From Scheffersomyces stipitis CBS 6054 (lineage: Eukaryota > Ascomycota > Pichiomycetes > Serinales > Debaryomycetaceae), in contig NC_009043.1 in the NCBI RefSeq assembly GCF_000209165.1, forward strand, positions 248,001 to 312,000: DNA of 64,000 nt, read 5' to 3'. Position 1 is the first letter of the stretch, and each line of letters begins with the position of its first letter. The notes beneath the pieces are model-generated. The model worked only from the letters and a program-made list of their open reading frames with translations. It searched no databases and was not told the DNA's origin. The translations under genes were made by a program, and so were the position numbers. This document shows, piece by piece, positions 9,438 through 18,313 of this stretch.

Positions 9438-11039
9438 ATGGCTGGAGATCCATTCTTGTCAGATCCACTGCGGAAAAGAAAACGTTCTACCAAACTTACC
9501 AGTCGAGTGAATAAGTCCAGTCGAAATTCTACACCTAGTAACAATAATAGATACCCAGAAAATGATGAGGAAATCAGTGGAGATAGCGACACTGATGAGG
9601 AAATAAATGAGCAAGTTGATGAGGAGATTGATGACGATGTTATGTCATCTGATGAAGAGTTTGCTGACGAAAATGCCACAGAAAAAAGAAGAAGATTGGC
9701 CAAACAATATTTGGAAAACTTGAAAAATGATGAAGGTCAGGACCAGGACTTCGATGCCCAAGACCTAGACGACGATATTGTTTCACGTAGATTGCAGGTA
9801 GATGTGGCCGAAAGCAAAGGTTATGTTTACAAATTCGTAGGCAACAAGATTCTGTCTCAGATCGACGACAACATCCAGATCATCACCACGAGAATAGGTC
9901 TGAAGAACTTGACCAGTTTGGCTGTACGTTATCCAAGCTTGTATACTGTCTCCAAAGATTCTGAGTTGATCAAGTGGGACATCTCTGTGGAGAACAAAAA
10001 GCCCGTGAGAATAAGACACGTGAAAGGAGGACACAAATACTTCAACGTGAATACATCAAATGTCAGTCTCAATCACCACTGGGACCAGATCAACTGTGTG
10101 GCGGCTTCTTCAGATGGCAAGTATGTAGTAACTGGAGGCAACGATGCTCGTTTGATCATTTGGTCCTCTGAGAACTTGGCATGTTTAAAAGTTTTGGAAA
10201 CTAGAGTCGCTGTCAACTCCATCACTTTCCGTAGAAACTCGGACCAGTTGTATGCTGCCTGTGCAGATTTAAAAATCAGAACATACTCCATCAACCAGTT
10301 TACTCAGCTAGAAGTTCTCTATGGGCATCAAGACAACATTTCCGATATTTCAGCCTTGGCTAGAGAAACTTGTGTATCTGTAGGGTCTCGTGACAAGACG
10401 GCGATGTTCTGGAAAATCGCTGAGGAGTCCCGTCTCACATTCAGAGCTGGAGATTCACTGGATAAGAAGAAGAAAAGGGCTAAAAAGACGGAAGAACCAG
10501 TTGAACCTGTAGAAGAGGCGGCTTTCCATAATGAAGGATCTGTGGAGGTAGTGTCGATGGCTGATGAGTCTCACTTTGTCACAGGATCAGATAATGGGAA
10601 TGTTGCTTTATGGTCTTTAGCCAAAAAGAAAGCATTATTTACTCAGCGATTGGCTCATGGCTTACAGCCCCAATTCTTACCCTCTGAAGCTTCTGCTGAA
10701 ACATCTGTAGAAGTGGCTAGTCGTCAAGTACCAGAACGACTTCCCTACTGGATCACAGCAGTTCACAGTGTACCATATAGTGATGTTTTTTTTACAGGCT
10801 CTTTCGACGGAACTGTAAGAGCATGGAAGCTCGACAACGACCGGTTGAATTCGTTCCAATTGCTTGGTGAAATTGCCAACGTCAATGGATGTGTGGTGAA
10901 AATTGATTCAGCCGAGATTCCTGAACTCAAGAAATTGGCTGTGTATGTTCTTGTCTCTAAAGAACACAAGTTTGGAAGATGGTTGGGCAAGCTCAAGGGA
11001 GGCAGAAATGCTTTGCTCAGCTTCACTTTTGATATCTAA
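9438..11039 (+). CDS. RRP9: U3 snoRNP protein Rrp9 (U3-55K), WD40 protein
   Basis: Rrp9 binds the box B/C region of U3 snoRNA in the nucleolus and is needed for early pre-18S rRNA cleavages. The ATG at 9438 gives 533 residues and begins MAGDPFLSDPLRKRKR. The frame continues upstream without an ATG. The N-terminal region is basic and then strongly acidic (about 35-85). It is followed by the conserved KRRRLAKQYLENLK helix (about 80-95) and a seven-bladed WD40 propeller (about 140-530) with repeats such as DGKYVVTGGNDARLIIWSS and ETCVSVGSRDKTAMFWKI. A Lys-rich loop (DSLDKKKKRAKKTEE) interrupts the propeller. Length is close to yeast Rrp9 (573). Confidence 0.94.
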   Translation: MAGDPFLSDPLRKRKRSTKLTSRVNKSSRNSTPSNNNRYPENDEEISGDSDTDEEINEQVDEEIDDDVMSSDEEFADENATEKRRRLAKQYLENLKNDEGQDQDFDAQDLDDDIVSRRLQVDVAESKGYVYKFVGNKILSQIDDNIQIITTRIGLKNLTSLAVRYPSLYTVSKDSELIKWDISVENKKPVRIRHVKGGHKYFNVNTSNVSLNHHWDQINCVAASSDGKYVVTGGNDARLIIWSSENLACLKVLETRVAVNSITFRRNSDQLYAACADLKIRTYSINQFTQLEVLYGHQDNISDISALARETCVSVGSRDKTAMFWKIAEESRLTFRAGDSLDKKKKRAKKTEEPVEPVEEAAFHNEGSVEVVSMADESHFVTGSDNGNVALWSLAKKKALFTQRLAHGLQPQFLPSEASAETSVEVASRQVPERLPYWITAVHSVPYSDVFFTGSFDGTVRAWKLDNDRLNSFQLLGEIANVNGCVVKIDSAEIPELKKLAVYVLVSKEHKFGRWLGKLKGGRNALLSFTFDI

Positions 11040-11305
11040 CATCATTAATCTGAACTTTGATATCTTCTTCACTCAGTATCTAAGCCTAAACATTAAATTA
11101 GCATAGACCGTCATATCGACAGTCTCCTTCTGTACAGTTATATAGAATCGCATTCGTCATATTCTACAGCATTCATCAATATAATGATTATATTAATAAT
11201 ATACATGGGCAGTAGAGTCTATATACAATGGCATTACTGAAGAGCTTACTGGTACTACTTCCCTTCTGCTTAAGTTCTACATCTGAGCTGCATTCTTTTC
11301 TTTTC

Positions 11306-12007
11306 TTAAAAGGCTGCCTCTTCGTCTCCGCCAGCGTCCATACCATCGTCGTCTCCATCATCAAAGTACTTTTCGGCATTATAGTCGTCGTCCTCGTCTT
11401 CATCAAACTCGTCGTCTATATCCTCCTCGATTTCATCAGCATCGTCCTCTTTATTTTCATTTCCATCGTCCAATTCTTCGGCCATACTTTTCAACTTTTC
11501 AAGCATGGAGTTGGCCATGTCTGCTTCATCACCATTACTACTGGAGATGTTATATTCAGCCAAACCTCCATTAGACTTAAACGTGGAAAGTGACAAAAGC
11601 TTCTTCTTCTGTTTGTTGCTTATTCCCATCACCGAATAAAGCTCATCGGGAAAGAATTCAAGCTGATACGGATGCTCTTCGATGGTTCTGCCTATCTTCT
11701 TCGCCTTCTTGTACTTGTCTGAATATCGCTGTATGCCATCGGGAGCAGTATTGCTCAAGGTATGATCCCCTTTCGAGTCTATCTTATTCATGTCTTGTAA
11801 GCTACCTGTGTAAAACGGTCCGTCAGACATCAAATTTGCAAACGAAATCGACTGTTTGGCTGCCAACTCTTCGCTTTCTTTCACGGGGCCATTCACAGGA
11901 AGTACTAGTTGTGGCTTCTCGGTGCCATGATCTGTGTTGAGAACATCGCTGTAGTCGAGTCCAAATGGTAGCAATGCTTTGCCGGCATTTCTGTTCCGGA
12001 AAGACAT
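11306..12007 (-). CDS. RPC31: RNA polymerase III subunit Rpc31 (C31)
   Basis: Rpc31 belongs to the Pol III-specific C82/C34/C31 subcomplex that contacts TFIIIB during initiation. The 233-residue protein matches the family (251 in baker's yeast). It begins MSFRNRNAGKALLPFGLDYS and has the middle segment DGIQRYSDKYKKAKKIGRTI, followed by HPYQLEFFPDELYSVM. It ends in a very acidic tail with the characteristic DDDYNAEKYFDDGDDDG stretch (about 208-224). The ATG at 12005-12007 is followed directly by the conserved N terminus. A PAC box lies 140-151 bp upstream, which fits a polymerase-subunit gene. Confidence 0.93.
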   Translation of the reverse strand: MSFRNRNAGKALLPFGLDYSDVLNTDHGTEKPQLVLPVNGPVKESEELAAKQSISFANLMSDGPFYTGSLQDMNKIDSKGDHTLSNTAPDGIQRYSDKYKKAKKIGRTIEEHPYQLEFFPDELYSVMGISNKQKKKLLSLSTFKSNGGLAEYNISSSNGDEADMANSMLEKLKSMAEELDDGNENKEDDADEIEEDIDDEFDEDEDDDYNAEKYFDDGDDDGMDAGGDEEAAF

Positions 12008-12146
12008 CGTATAACTCCCTGTCTGTTAATAAATATGTGTGGTTTTTCTGATCTCCAAGGGTGAGGAACCGATTCTCTAGCTTTAGTTGTAGAAAAAATT
12101 CCGTTTGATTTTAGGGTGATGAATCATGTGTGGTAGGTCATGTGAT

Positions 12147-12158
12147 GCGATGAGATGA
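12147..12158. promoter_or_regulatory. PAC box upstream of RPC31
   Basis: GCGATGAGATGA is a full match to the Polymerase A and C box, which is found upstream of Pol I and Pol III subunit and ribosome-biogenesis genes in yeasts. It lies 140 bp before the RPC31 ATG, the usual distance. Confidence 0.75.
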
Positions 12159-12593
12159 TTGGTAGAAAAGAAAGACAGTTTTTGTTACCATAGGTTTCTG
12201 CTGATTTCTAATTTTAAGATAATATCAATAGAATGGAGTAGATATTGAATTCCATTAGGATTATATAAGTTGTAGTTCTGTATTATTGTTCTTTTTGTGA
12301 ACCTACTGTTCTTTCTTTATCGAATCTTCGACATTATTGCAACTTGCGACATTATATTATTTTTATGTCTCTATAATGTCTCCATACATAAGCGTCTAAA
12401 GACAATTTCTCACCGTGTACTTTGCCCAAATTTTATCTAAATAATTCCAAACTTGTATATTCTCTTGCAAAACCATTAGTGATAGTAGGATCCAAGTTTC
12501 GTAATTACTAAAACCATTTTTTGTATGAAAACTCCGCTTCTCCCAGCGACTCTATTGGCTATGTATTTTGCAATTTCCAGATCGCGCATTAAA

Positions 12594-12602
12594 GTAAACA
12601 AA
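12594..12602 (+). promoter_or_regulatory. Forkhead-type site upstream of INN1
   Basis: GTAAACAAA matches the Fkh1/Fkh2 consensus RTAAAYAA. It lies about 180 bp upstream of the INN1 ATG. Mitotic and cytokinesis genes are often forkhead targets in yeasts, so a role is plausible but inferred. Confidence 0.45.
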
Positions 12603-12614
12603 AAAATATATTGG

Positions 12615-12622
12615 TCACGTGA
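12615..12622. promoter_or_regulatory. TCACGTGA octamer (Cbf1-type E-box)
   Basis: Second identical copy of the octamer, 158-165 bp upstream of the INN1 ATG and next to the forkhead site. Confidence 0.45.
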
Positions 12623-12779
12623 TACTCCACAGCCATTATAGAGAAATCTGGATGATGCTTTCGGTGATCATTTATAACCGAAGCAGAAACATATCTTTTT
12701 TCCTTTTCAATTCACGTTTCGGTTGCGTATAGAAGCTCCTCGCTAGATCTGTACTTTTTCCCGGTCCATAGCTTTTCCA

Positions 12780-14297
12780 ATGGCAGATTATACTGTTCTT
12801 CCCGATCCGGAGGATGTTGAAGCAGAGCCCGTTTTCTCAGCCGATGGAACACTTTTGATCCACGTTGAATCTGCTAAAGACTTGCCTAATCGCCGTAAAC
12901 TTGACAAACAGAACCCGTATGTGACTCTTCGTATGGGTACGACTGCAAAAAAGACCCCATCCATCTTTCGTGGGGGACAGAGGCCGACATGGGATCACGA
13001 TCTCAAGTTTGAGATGTCGCGAGAAAGGAAGCCCATTCTAATAATAGACGTATTGGACGAGACAAAAAACGAGCCCACGCCTATTGGACATGTAGAAATT
13101 GACTGCTCGACTGTTTTGCATCCCGACAACGAAGTTAATGGAGAATATTTCTTGAAGGGATGGTATGACATGACTTTGAATGAGCGGAGAGCTGGTCAAA
13201 TTCTTTTAGACTTCGCTTTCTATCCGCACGCTCCTCTTCTACCACCCAAAATTCCAGCAAATCAGGACTATGGTATGACCCAAAGTTATGACCATGGAGA
13301 CAGCCATAGAAGCAGTAATCTGTTTGACTCTAGAGGTGGATATCTGCGTAGTGCCAGTCCCCAAAAGGAGCTTCCTCCATCTCCCAAAATGAGAGCGCCT
13401 TCTGTGGCAGATCAGATTTTCGTTTCTGAAGACAACATCAAGAAACAGAAGAAGTTCTCGCTTCTGTCTTCAAGTATCCAGGGCTTTTCGTCACATGCTA
13501 ATCGTGAAGTCTTTATAAACGGCGCAGATTCAGGTAAGAAACTGGGCAGATTTTTCGACAAGTTGAACAAGATCAAAAGCAAGTTCAATGTGTCTCGGGA
13601 CGACGCCAACACTGTGTGGTTAACTTCAGATGCTCAGCTCACTGCAGAGTCTTCTCCTAGACGCTCAGCTTCGCCTATCAGTTTGTTTGGACTGGATGAT
13701 GAGAACCATGTGGATAGTTTAGGAACACCGGTAGTTCCACCTCATTCTGTGCATTCCATGGATTCCAACCAATTGCTGACTTCAGCACGTAAAGAGGGTC
13801 ACTCCAGATCACCACAACGAAAGCCACCTACTGATCTCCAAGACGATTTCCGGAGCTTGAACCTCAAGAAAAGCGTCTCTTCCATTCCTTTCTCCGCTGA
13901 TTCCATAGGTGATGATTATGGACATGTGCCGACAAAGGTATACCTATGTGATGAGCCAGTAACGCCCCTAGACAAAAATAAGAATATCGACGGTGATGAC
14001 ATTGCAATCTTCCCAACCCCCAGAGATCATTTCACCAAAGAAAGAAGGCTCAAAGACGGACACGGAGTCAAGGCTGAAGATTTCAAAGTAGACTTTAGAA
14101 CTGAGAAAACAGGCTATTTAGGCGATGGACGCTTTTCACCGTCTGTATTCCAAAGAGTAGACCATTTCGACTATGCCGAAGATCTTGGACCAAAGCCTAC
14201 TGTCCCTCCAAAGATACCCAAGGGATTCACGGCTCAGGAGTATTATGCTACTGATAGAGAGAGTTATTTGAAGGATATAAACGGTAAAAGATTTTAG
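12780..14297 (+). CDS. INN1: Inn1-like C2-domain protein of cytokinesis
   Basis: Inn1 couples actomyosin-ring contraction to plasma-membrane ingression and activates chitin synthase 2 at the bud neck. The 505-residue product has an N-terminal C2 domain (about 20-148). It includes GTLLIHVESAKDLPNRRKLD, a QNPYVTLRMG strand and RAGQILLDFAFYP at the end of the domain. The remainder is disordered with several PxxP motifs (LPPKIP, ELPPSPKM, RKPPTDL and PKPTVPPKIPKGF near residue 480). In Inn1 such motifs bind the SH3 domains of Hof1 and Cyk3. The conserved C-terminal block GFTAQEYYATDRESYL supports orthology within CTG-clade yeasts. The ATG at 12780 directly precedes conserved sequence. The alternative would be a general Fic1/Inn1-family protein. 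Confidence 0.8.
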   Translation: MADYTVLPDPEDVEAEPVFSADGTLLIHVESAKDLPNRRKLDKQNPYVTLRMGTTAKKTPSIFRGGQRPTWDHDLKFEMSRERKPILIIDVLDETKNEPTPIGHVEIDCSTVLHPDNEVNGEYFLKGWYDMTLNERRAGQILLDFAFYPHAPLLPPKIPANQDYGMTQSYDHGDSHRSSNLFDSRGGYLRSASPQKELPPSPKMRAPSVADQIFVSEDNIKKQKKFSLLSSSIQGFSSHANREVFINGADSGKKLGRFFDKLNKIKSKFNVSRDDANTVWLTSDAQLTAESSPRRSASPISLFGLDDENHVDSLGTPVVPPHSVHSMDSNQLLTSARKEGHSRSPQRKPPTDLQDDFRSLNLKKSVSSIPFSADSIGDDYGHVPTKVYLCDEPVTPLDKNKNIDGDDIAIFPTPRDHFTKERRLKDGHGVKAEDFKVDFRTEKTGYLGDGRFSPSVFQRVDHFDYAEDLGPKPTVPPKIPKGFTAQEYYATDRESYLKDINGKRF

Positions 14298-15122
14298 GGA
14301 ATTAATATACTAATTAATTTAATGACATTGTACTATATTATACTAATTCTGTATTATGCTATCCTTATTAAATAAAATTCACATATTGTACGATGATTTA
14401 CACCAACACTTGAACTTTTGTTCTCGTGCTTCTAATTACGCTATACTTATATTTGATCTTCCATCTATTCTTTCACAATACTACTCTTATACTCATACTT
14501 CTCTATGATATACTTAAGTAGAAAAGCTTGCGAAGTTGATATTGTATTCGTACTTCCTACAAAATTGTGAACAGTATTTATGCATTGTAGCAGATCCATC
14601 CCTTGAGTTTGAAATCGGAAAAATTAAAGATTCGTTAGAATGGAGGAACGATTAACTTAACCAAGGGTATCGGATCTAACTAGCTATGACGAGAGAGGAT
14701 GTGCCAAATTAATAATAAGTAATAAATAACAATATAAAGTACCTTGAATTGAACAGACAAAAAGAATGAAAACAGACTCTGCTTAGAACAGAAGAAATAT
14801 CGATCGAGGAAGTAGTTAAGAGGGTATGAAACTGGAGACGAAGCCGTGATGTCGAATTGGGGTAAGGGGGTTGTGCTGTAGATCGACATCCGTAACGGTG
14901 AGGTACTTTTGAAGGTGATAGTGACTAAAGTCAATCTATAAGGACGGTTCCTCTCCAGTTTAGTAATAATACAGTGTATAACTTTCAGTCTTAGGGTGAC
15001 GGGTATGAATTTTACCACAACAAAGTGGTGGTTTCGATTCTACCACAGCAAAGTGGAGAATTCGAGGGAAGACACATCTTTAACGAGGAAAAAAAGGAGG
15101 AGATTCAAGTTCAAGTTAGGGA
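14298..15122. other. Convergent intergenic region
   Basis: AT-rich 3' flanks of INN1 and the GPI-protein gene. It holds an imperfect direct repeat at 15013-15056. A 112-codon minus-strand frame at about 14680-15018 has no recognisable features and lies in the expected 3' UTR, so I do not call it a gene. Confidence 0.55.
15013..15056. repeat. Short direct repeat TACCACARCAAAGTGG, two copies
   Basis: Two 16-bp copies at 15013-15028 and 15041-15056 differ at one position and are separated by 12 bp. Each has complementary ends (CCAC/GTGG) and could fold. They lie about 70 bp beyond the stop of the GPI-protein gene, in its likely 3' UTR. Confidence 0.7.
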
Positions 15123-15884
15123 TCACAACAACATGGCAGCGACAACACCAAGCAAACCGACAGCGAAGCCGGCTTCACCGGCGAGATGGGCAGCTCCAGC
15201 AATGGCAGAGGTCGTTCTGGTGGCGACTGGTTCAGCAGAAGTAGAAAGAACTGAAGCAGGAGAAGAAGTGGCGACCACGGTTGTGTTGGCATAAGCTTTG
15301 GTGGTCGAGATGGTGGTGGAGTTGAAGTAGCCAGTGATGGAAGCCGACGACGTGACAGACGACTCGCTGGTGGAAGAAGTAGAGGTGTTGGTGAAGTTGG
15401 AAGAGGCGACAGCTACGATTCCCTTGAAGTTGTTCAAGGTAACTGAAGTCGAGGATGGCTCAGCTGTCAAAGCAGCCAAGCTGGAAGACTCAGCAGCGGC
15501 AGCGGCAGCAGATTCTGCAGAAGCAACGGAAGCAACCGAAGCAGCAGAAGCGGCAGCTTCAACGGAAGCAACTGAAGCCGAGGAAACAGAAGCTACGGAG
15601 GCTGCAGAGGCAGCAGAGGCAGCAGAAGCAGCGGAAGCGGCAGAAGCAGCAGATTCTTCAGAAGCTTCGGAGGCAGCAGAGGCAGCAGAAGCAGCAGAAG
15701 CAGCTGAGGCAGCTGAGGCAACAGATTCGGCAGAAGCAAGAGAAGCAGCAGCAACGCTGTAAGACTCTTCTGGGGTCAAGAGGGTGTAAGTCACGGTGAT
15801 GGTGGAAGTGACAGTGGTGTCTTCTGCAGCTGCGAAGCCAGCGAGAGCGAGAAGGGCAACAGAGGCGGTTTTGGAAAACAACAT
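15123..15884 (-). CDS. Secreted Ala/Ser-repeat protein, probable GPI-anchored cell-wall protein
   Basis: I do not recognise a named gene. The 253-residue product has a clear signal peptide (about 1-20, MLFSKTASVALLALAGFAAA). It has a Ser/Thr-rich body and a C-terminal small-residue segment followed by a hydrophobic tail (GFAVGLLGVVAAMLL), which is the pattern of a GPI attachment signal. Residues about 45-130 are built from Ala-Ala-Ser triplets with occasional Val or Glu. N-glycosylation sequons occur after the repeat (NFT, NTS, NST, NTT). The long upstream region (over 2 kb) suggests strong or regulated expression, as for many wall proteins. The complementary strand of the repeat is also open over long stretches because of the triplet composition, but it is not a gene. 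Confidence 0.85.
   Translation of the reverse strand: MLFSKTASVALLALAGFAAAEDTTVTSTITVTYTLLTPEESYSVAAASLASAESVASAASAASAASAASAASEASEESAASAASAASAASAASAASVASVSSASVASVEAAASAASVASVASAESAAAAAAESSSLAALTAEPSSTSVTLNNFKGIVAVASSNFTNTSTSSTSESSVTSSASITGYFNSTTISTTKAYANTTVVATSSPASVLSTSAEPVATRTTSAIAGAAHLAGEAGFAVGLLGVVAAMLL
15490..15745 (-). repeat. Ala-Ala-Ser coding repeat
   Basis: Trinucleotide-based repeat encoding mostly Ala-Ala-Ser units in the GPI-type protein. The plus strand reads as degenerate GCAGAAGCA-like units. Codons vary between GCT/GCC and TCT/TCC, which indicates an old array rather than a recent slippage tract. Confidence 0.8.
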
Positions 15885-18313
15885 TGAATCAGAAGTTTAT
15901 CAAGACTTTTCGAAAGGACGATAGGATCGATTGACGGGTATCAGGAGAACGGAAGTTTGTTTAGTTTCGTGGGTTTGAGTAGAAAGTGTCGAGTTTAATT
16001 TGTAGCAGTGCAAATAATGTAAACACAACAGGATCAATCTAATATTTGTTAAACGAAAGACGGAAGGAGTGGTACGATACACGCGGACGGTTTCGTGGGG
16101 TAGTTAAGGAAAGACTAGGGTTAGATGAAAGCTTTGGTACTCAAAAGGCAGTGAAGAGGCAAAAGGAAAAAAACCTTTTACAAGATCTTGTAAAACTCAG
16201 AAATGGGATATTGAGGTTAATATATTGGCTGAAAAAAAAAACATTCAAATGTTTAAATCTGACAAGTCAAAAATGCAAAAACCGAAGCACGCCAAAAAAT
16301 ACCCCGTTTGCCGGCGTCATTAATTGGTGTTGCAGTAAAATATTGGGTAATATTATCGATTTTACGCCCACAATAGACGAGCTATTACTGTGTGACCAAT
16401 AAACGCTACGTTTTCGGAGTCAAGATTGCGGTGGCCTAGCGTCGTCTGATTGTGAGCCACATGATATTTTTCATCTCCTGGCCCAAAACAGCAGTGGTAT
16501 GTCTGGATTTGATCTGGCCCTCATGGCGCGCGTGGCTCAGACACGACTCTGATTCCCAATGCGGGCGAGTTCACAACTTGGCAGACGCACCTCTTGCCCG
16601 TTCGAGGCGGTGGGTAAACAACAACATGCATTGGCCACTGCAGCCTGCACGCACATTCGCTAACCGAAACTTAAGAGCACCCGTGCCGCAACGCTGACAA
16701 GGCCGTGGCTCCACGAATGGGTTCATGAGGTGTGTCGCAGCGTGAAAAAATACGACTCGGCCGCTACATGCAGGGAGATCTACCATTTTTCAGGCTAAAT
16801 TTTCACTCTATTTGCTACTAATTTCTAATTCTAATTTGCACGCTAATTCGAGACAGTAATTGGGGGTCTAACTTCTGTCTAAAATGACACCAGTTTCACC
16901 TCGGAGGTTTCATCAGCACTTTCTTCGTCGCTGGTTTTCTTACTTTTTCATGGGTTTCACGCCTTTGAACACTCTAATTCTGATCTTTTGTTTCCATTCT
17001 TGTTTTTCACACTAATTTTTCACACTAATTTTTCTCGCTAAGTGATCAAATTCTTCTCTTCACAAAATCACCCATACCGGCATCGCATCCTCCACGCAAA
17101 CGTCATCGCACATTCTGACTGTATGGCGTAGTCAAGAACCCGATCTGACTGCTGCAGCAATACTCGCGTGAACCTCGAGTCTGTCGTACTCTCTGTCTCA
17201 GTCAAGAACTAGTCTAGACCTGAAAAATCTGCCATCCTGTAATACGCCTGTCTTGCAGAAAAACTCTCTGAACTGTCTCTCAACTGTACAGTCTAGACTG
17301 TGAAAAAGCCTTCTCATGCCTATAACCTGTGAGTCGTCTCCCCAGCCTCAAGGTACAATACGTTAGCCATTTTGGCGTATGCACGCCTTGGCCAAAGCTG
17401 AAGACACACAATCCTCTGCCAGCCGGATGAATCTCTCGACCTAATTGGCACGTCGCTAGGGCGACATCTTCTAAATGAAATCCTGCCACTAATGCAATTT
17501 CTTCTCCCGATCCACTAATTGCCCTACAGCTGACACAAGAGCCAGTCTAATACTACTATATCTCTTGCTACGGCGTAGTTTCACACGCATTCATCCTGGT
17601 ATGAGTTGAAACATCCTGGCTCCAGGGCTCCGACTCCATTGCAGAGGTATCACGCCCGAATTTTGGCTCTTATGCCTCGGTATGTGGAACCCCCAATTGT
17701 TTTCTTTTTGTCTCCATATGAGCTGTTCGTGGTCCTTGAATGACTTCTTCGTTGAGAATTGCATTTCCTTGTTCATAGTGGCACACTTTGAAACATGAAA
17801 ATTTTTCGCGTCGCCGCGCGTGTCGCGTATTCCATTGTCGTGTCAGAAAAGTTTTGGCGTATACAGGCCTCTCCACATACTCTTATCCAACCAAGTGAGC
17901 AGATGACTGGAATGTTGGTTGATAAGAGCAGAAAGTCAACAAAACATTCCTGATCTCGTGATCTCATTCTTATCTATCGCATGCCTGGTAATTTCGTCTA
18001 TCCTTGCCCGTAATGCTGCCACTATCTTCTTACACTTGTCCATCATTTTCGTATTTATAACTTTTCATTCACACTTATAATACGCTCTCGTGGCTACTTT
18101 TCATTCCCTTACAATTCTCATCGTAGCTGTCCAGTCGCAGTTCATGGCAATTCCATCATTCACGCCTCACTACATTATCATCAAAAACATCTATGTACTA
18201 ATTACACTGCTGTATTCTATACATCAGCCTCGTCGCTTCTCACTGGAAACCTGATCCAGGTTCCGCGTCGCATTCTAGAAGCCCCTGACTCCCCTTACGC
18301 TTTGAAGGCTGTT
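15885..18313. other. Long upstream region of the GPI-protein gene
   Basis: This 2.4 kb stretch lies between two minus-strand genes: the 5' side of the GPI-protein gene and the 3' side of RPD3. It contains a 13-bp-period direct repeat around CACACTAA (17008 and 17021), one CTCGCTA heptamer (17034-17040) and a GCGACAT heptamer (17461-17467). Part of it (about 16400-17500) is more GC-rich than other intergenic DNA here. Scattered short open frames show no conserved features. I read it as an extended promoter, with a non-coding transcript possible but not shown. Confidence 0.5.

Larger units (their letters stand above)
12008..12779. other. Divergent promoter region between RPC31 and INN1
   Basis: The RPC31 side carries a PAC box (12147-12158) and an RRPE-like A-rich element (12091-12100). 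The INN1 side carries a forkhead-type GTAAACAAA (12594-12602) and TCACGTGA (12615-12622). A GCGACAT heptamer is at 12346-12352. No gene is seen. Confidence 0.6.

Noticed and set aside
11228..11593. Hydrophobic open frame opposite RPC31
   Set aside because: It mirrors the Asp/Glu-rich tail of Rpc31 on the other strand, so the hydrophobic sequence is a codon-complement effect.
14680..15018. 112-codon minus-strand frame between INN1 and the wall-protein gene
   Set aside because: It lies in the expected 3' UTR of the wall-protein gene, and the product shows no conserved or structured pattern.
15334..15762. Long Glu/Ala-rich open frame on the plus strand
   Set aside because: It is the antisense of the Ala-Ala-Ser repeat of the wall protein. 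Triplet composition alone keeps the frame open, and the minus-strand product has a signal peptide and GPI signal.
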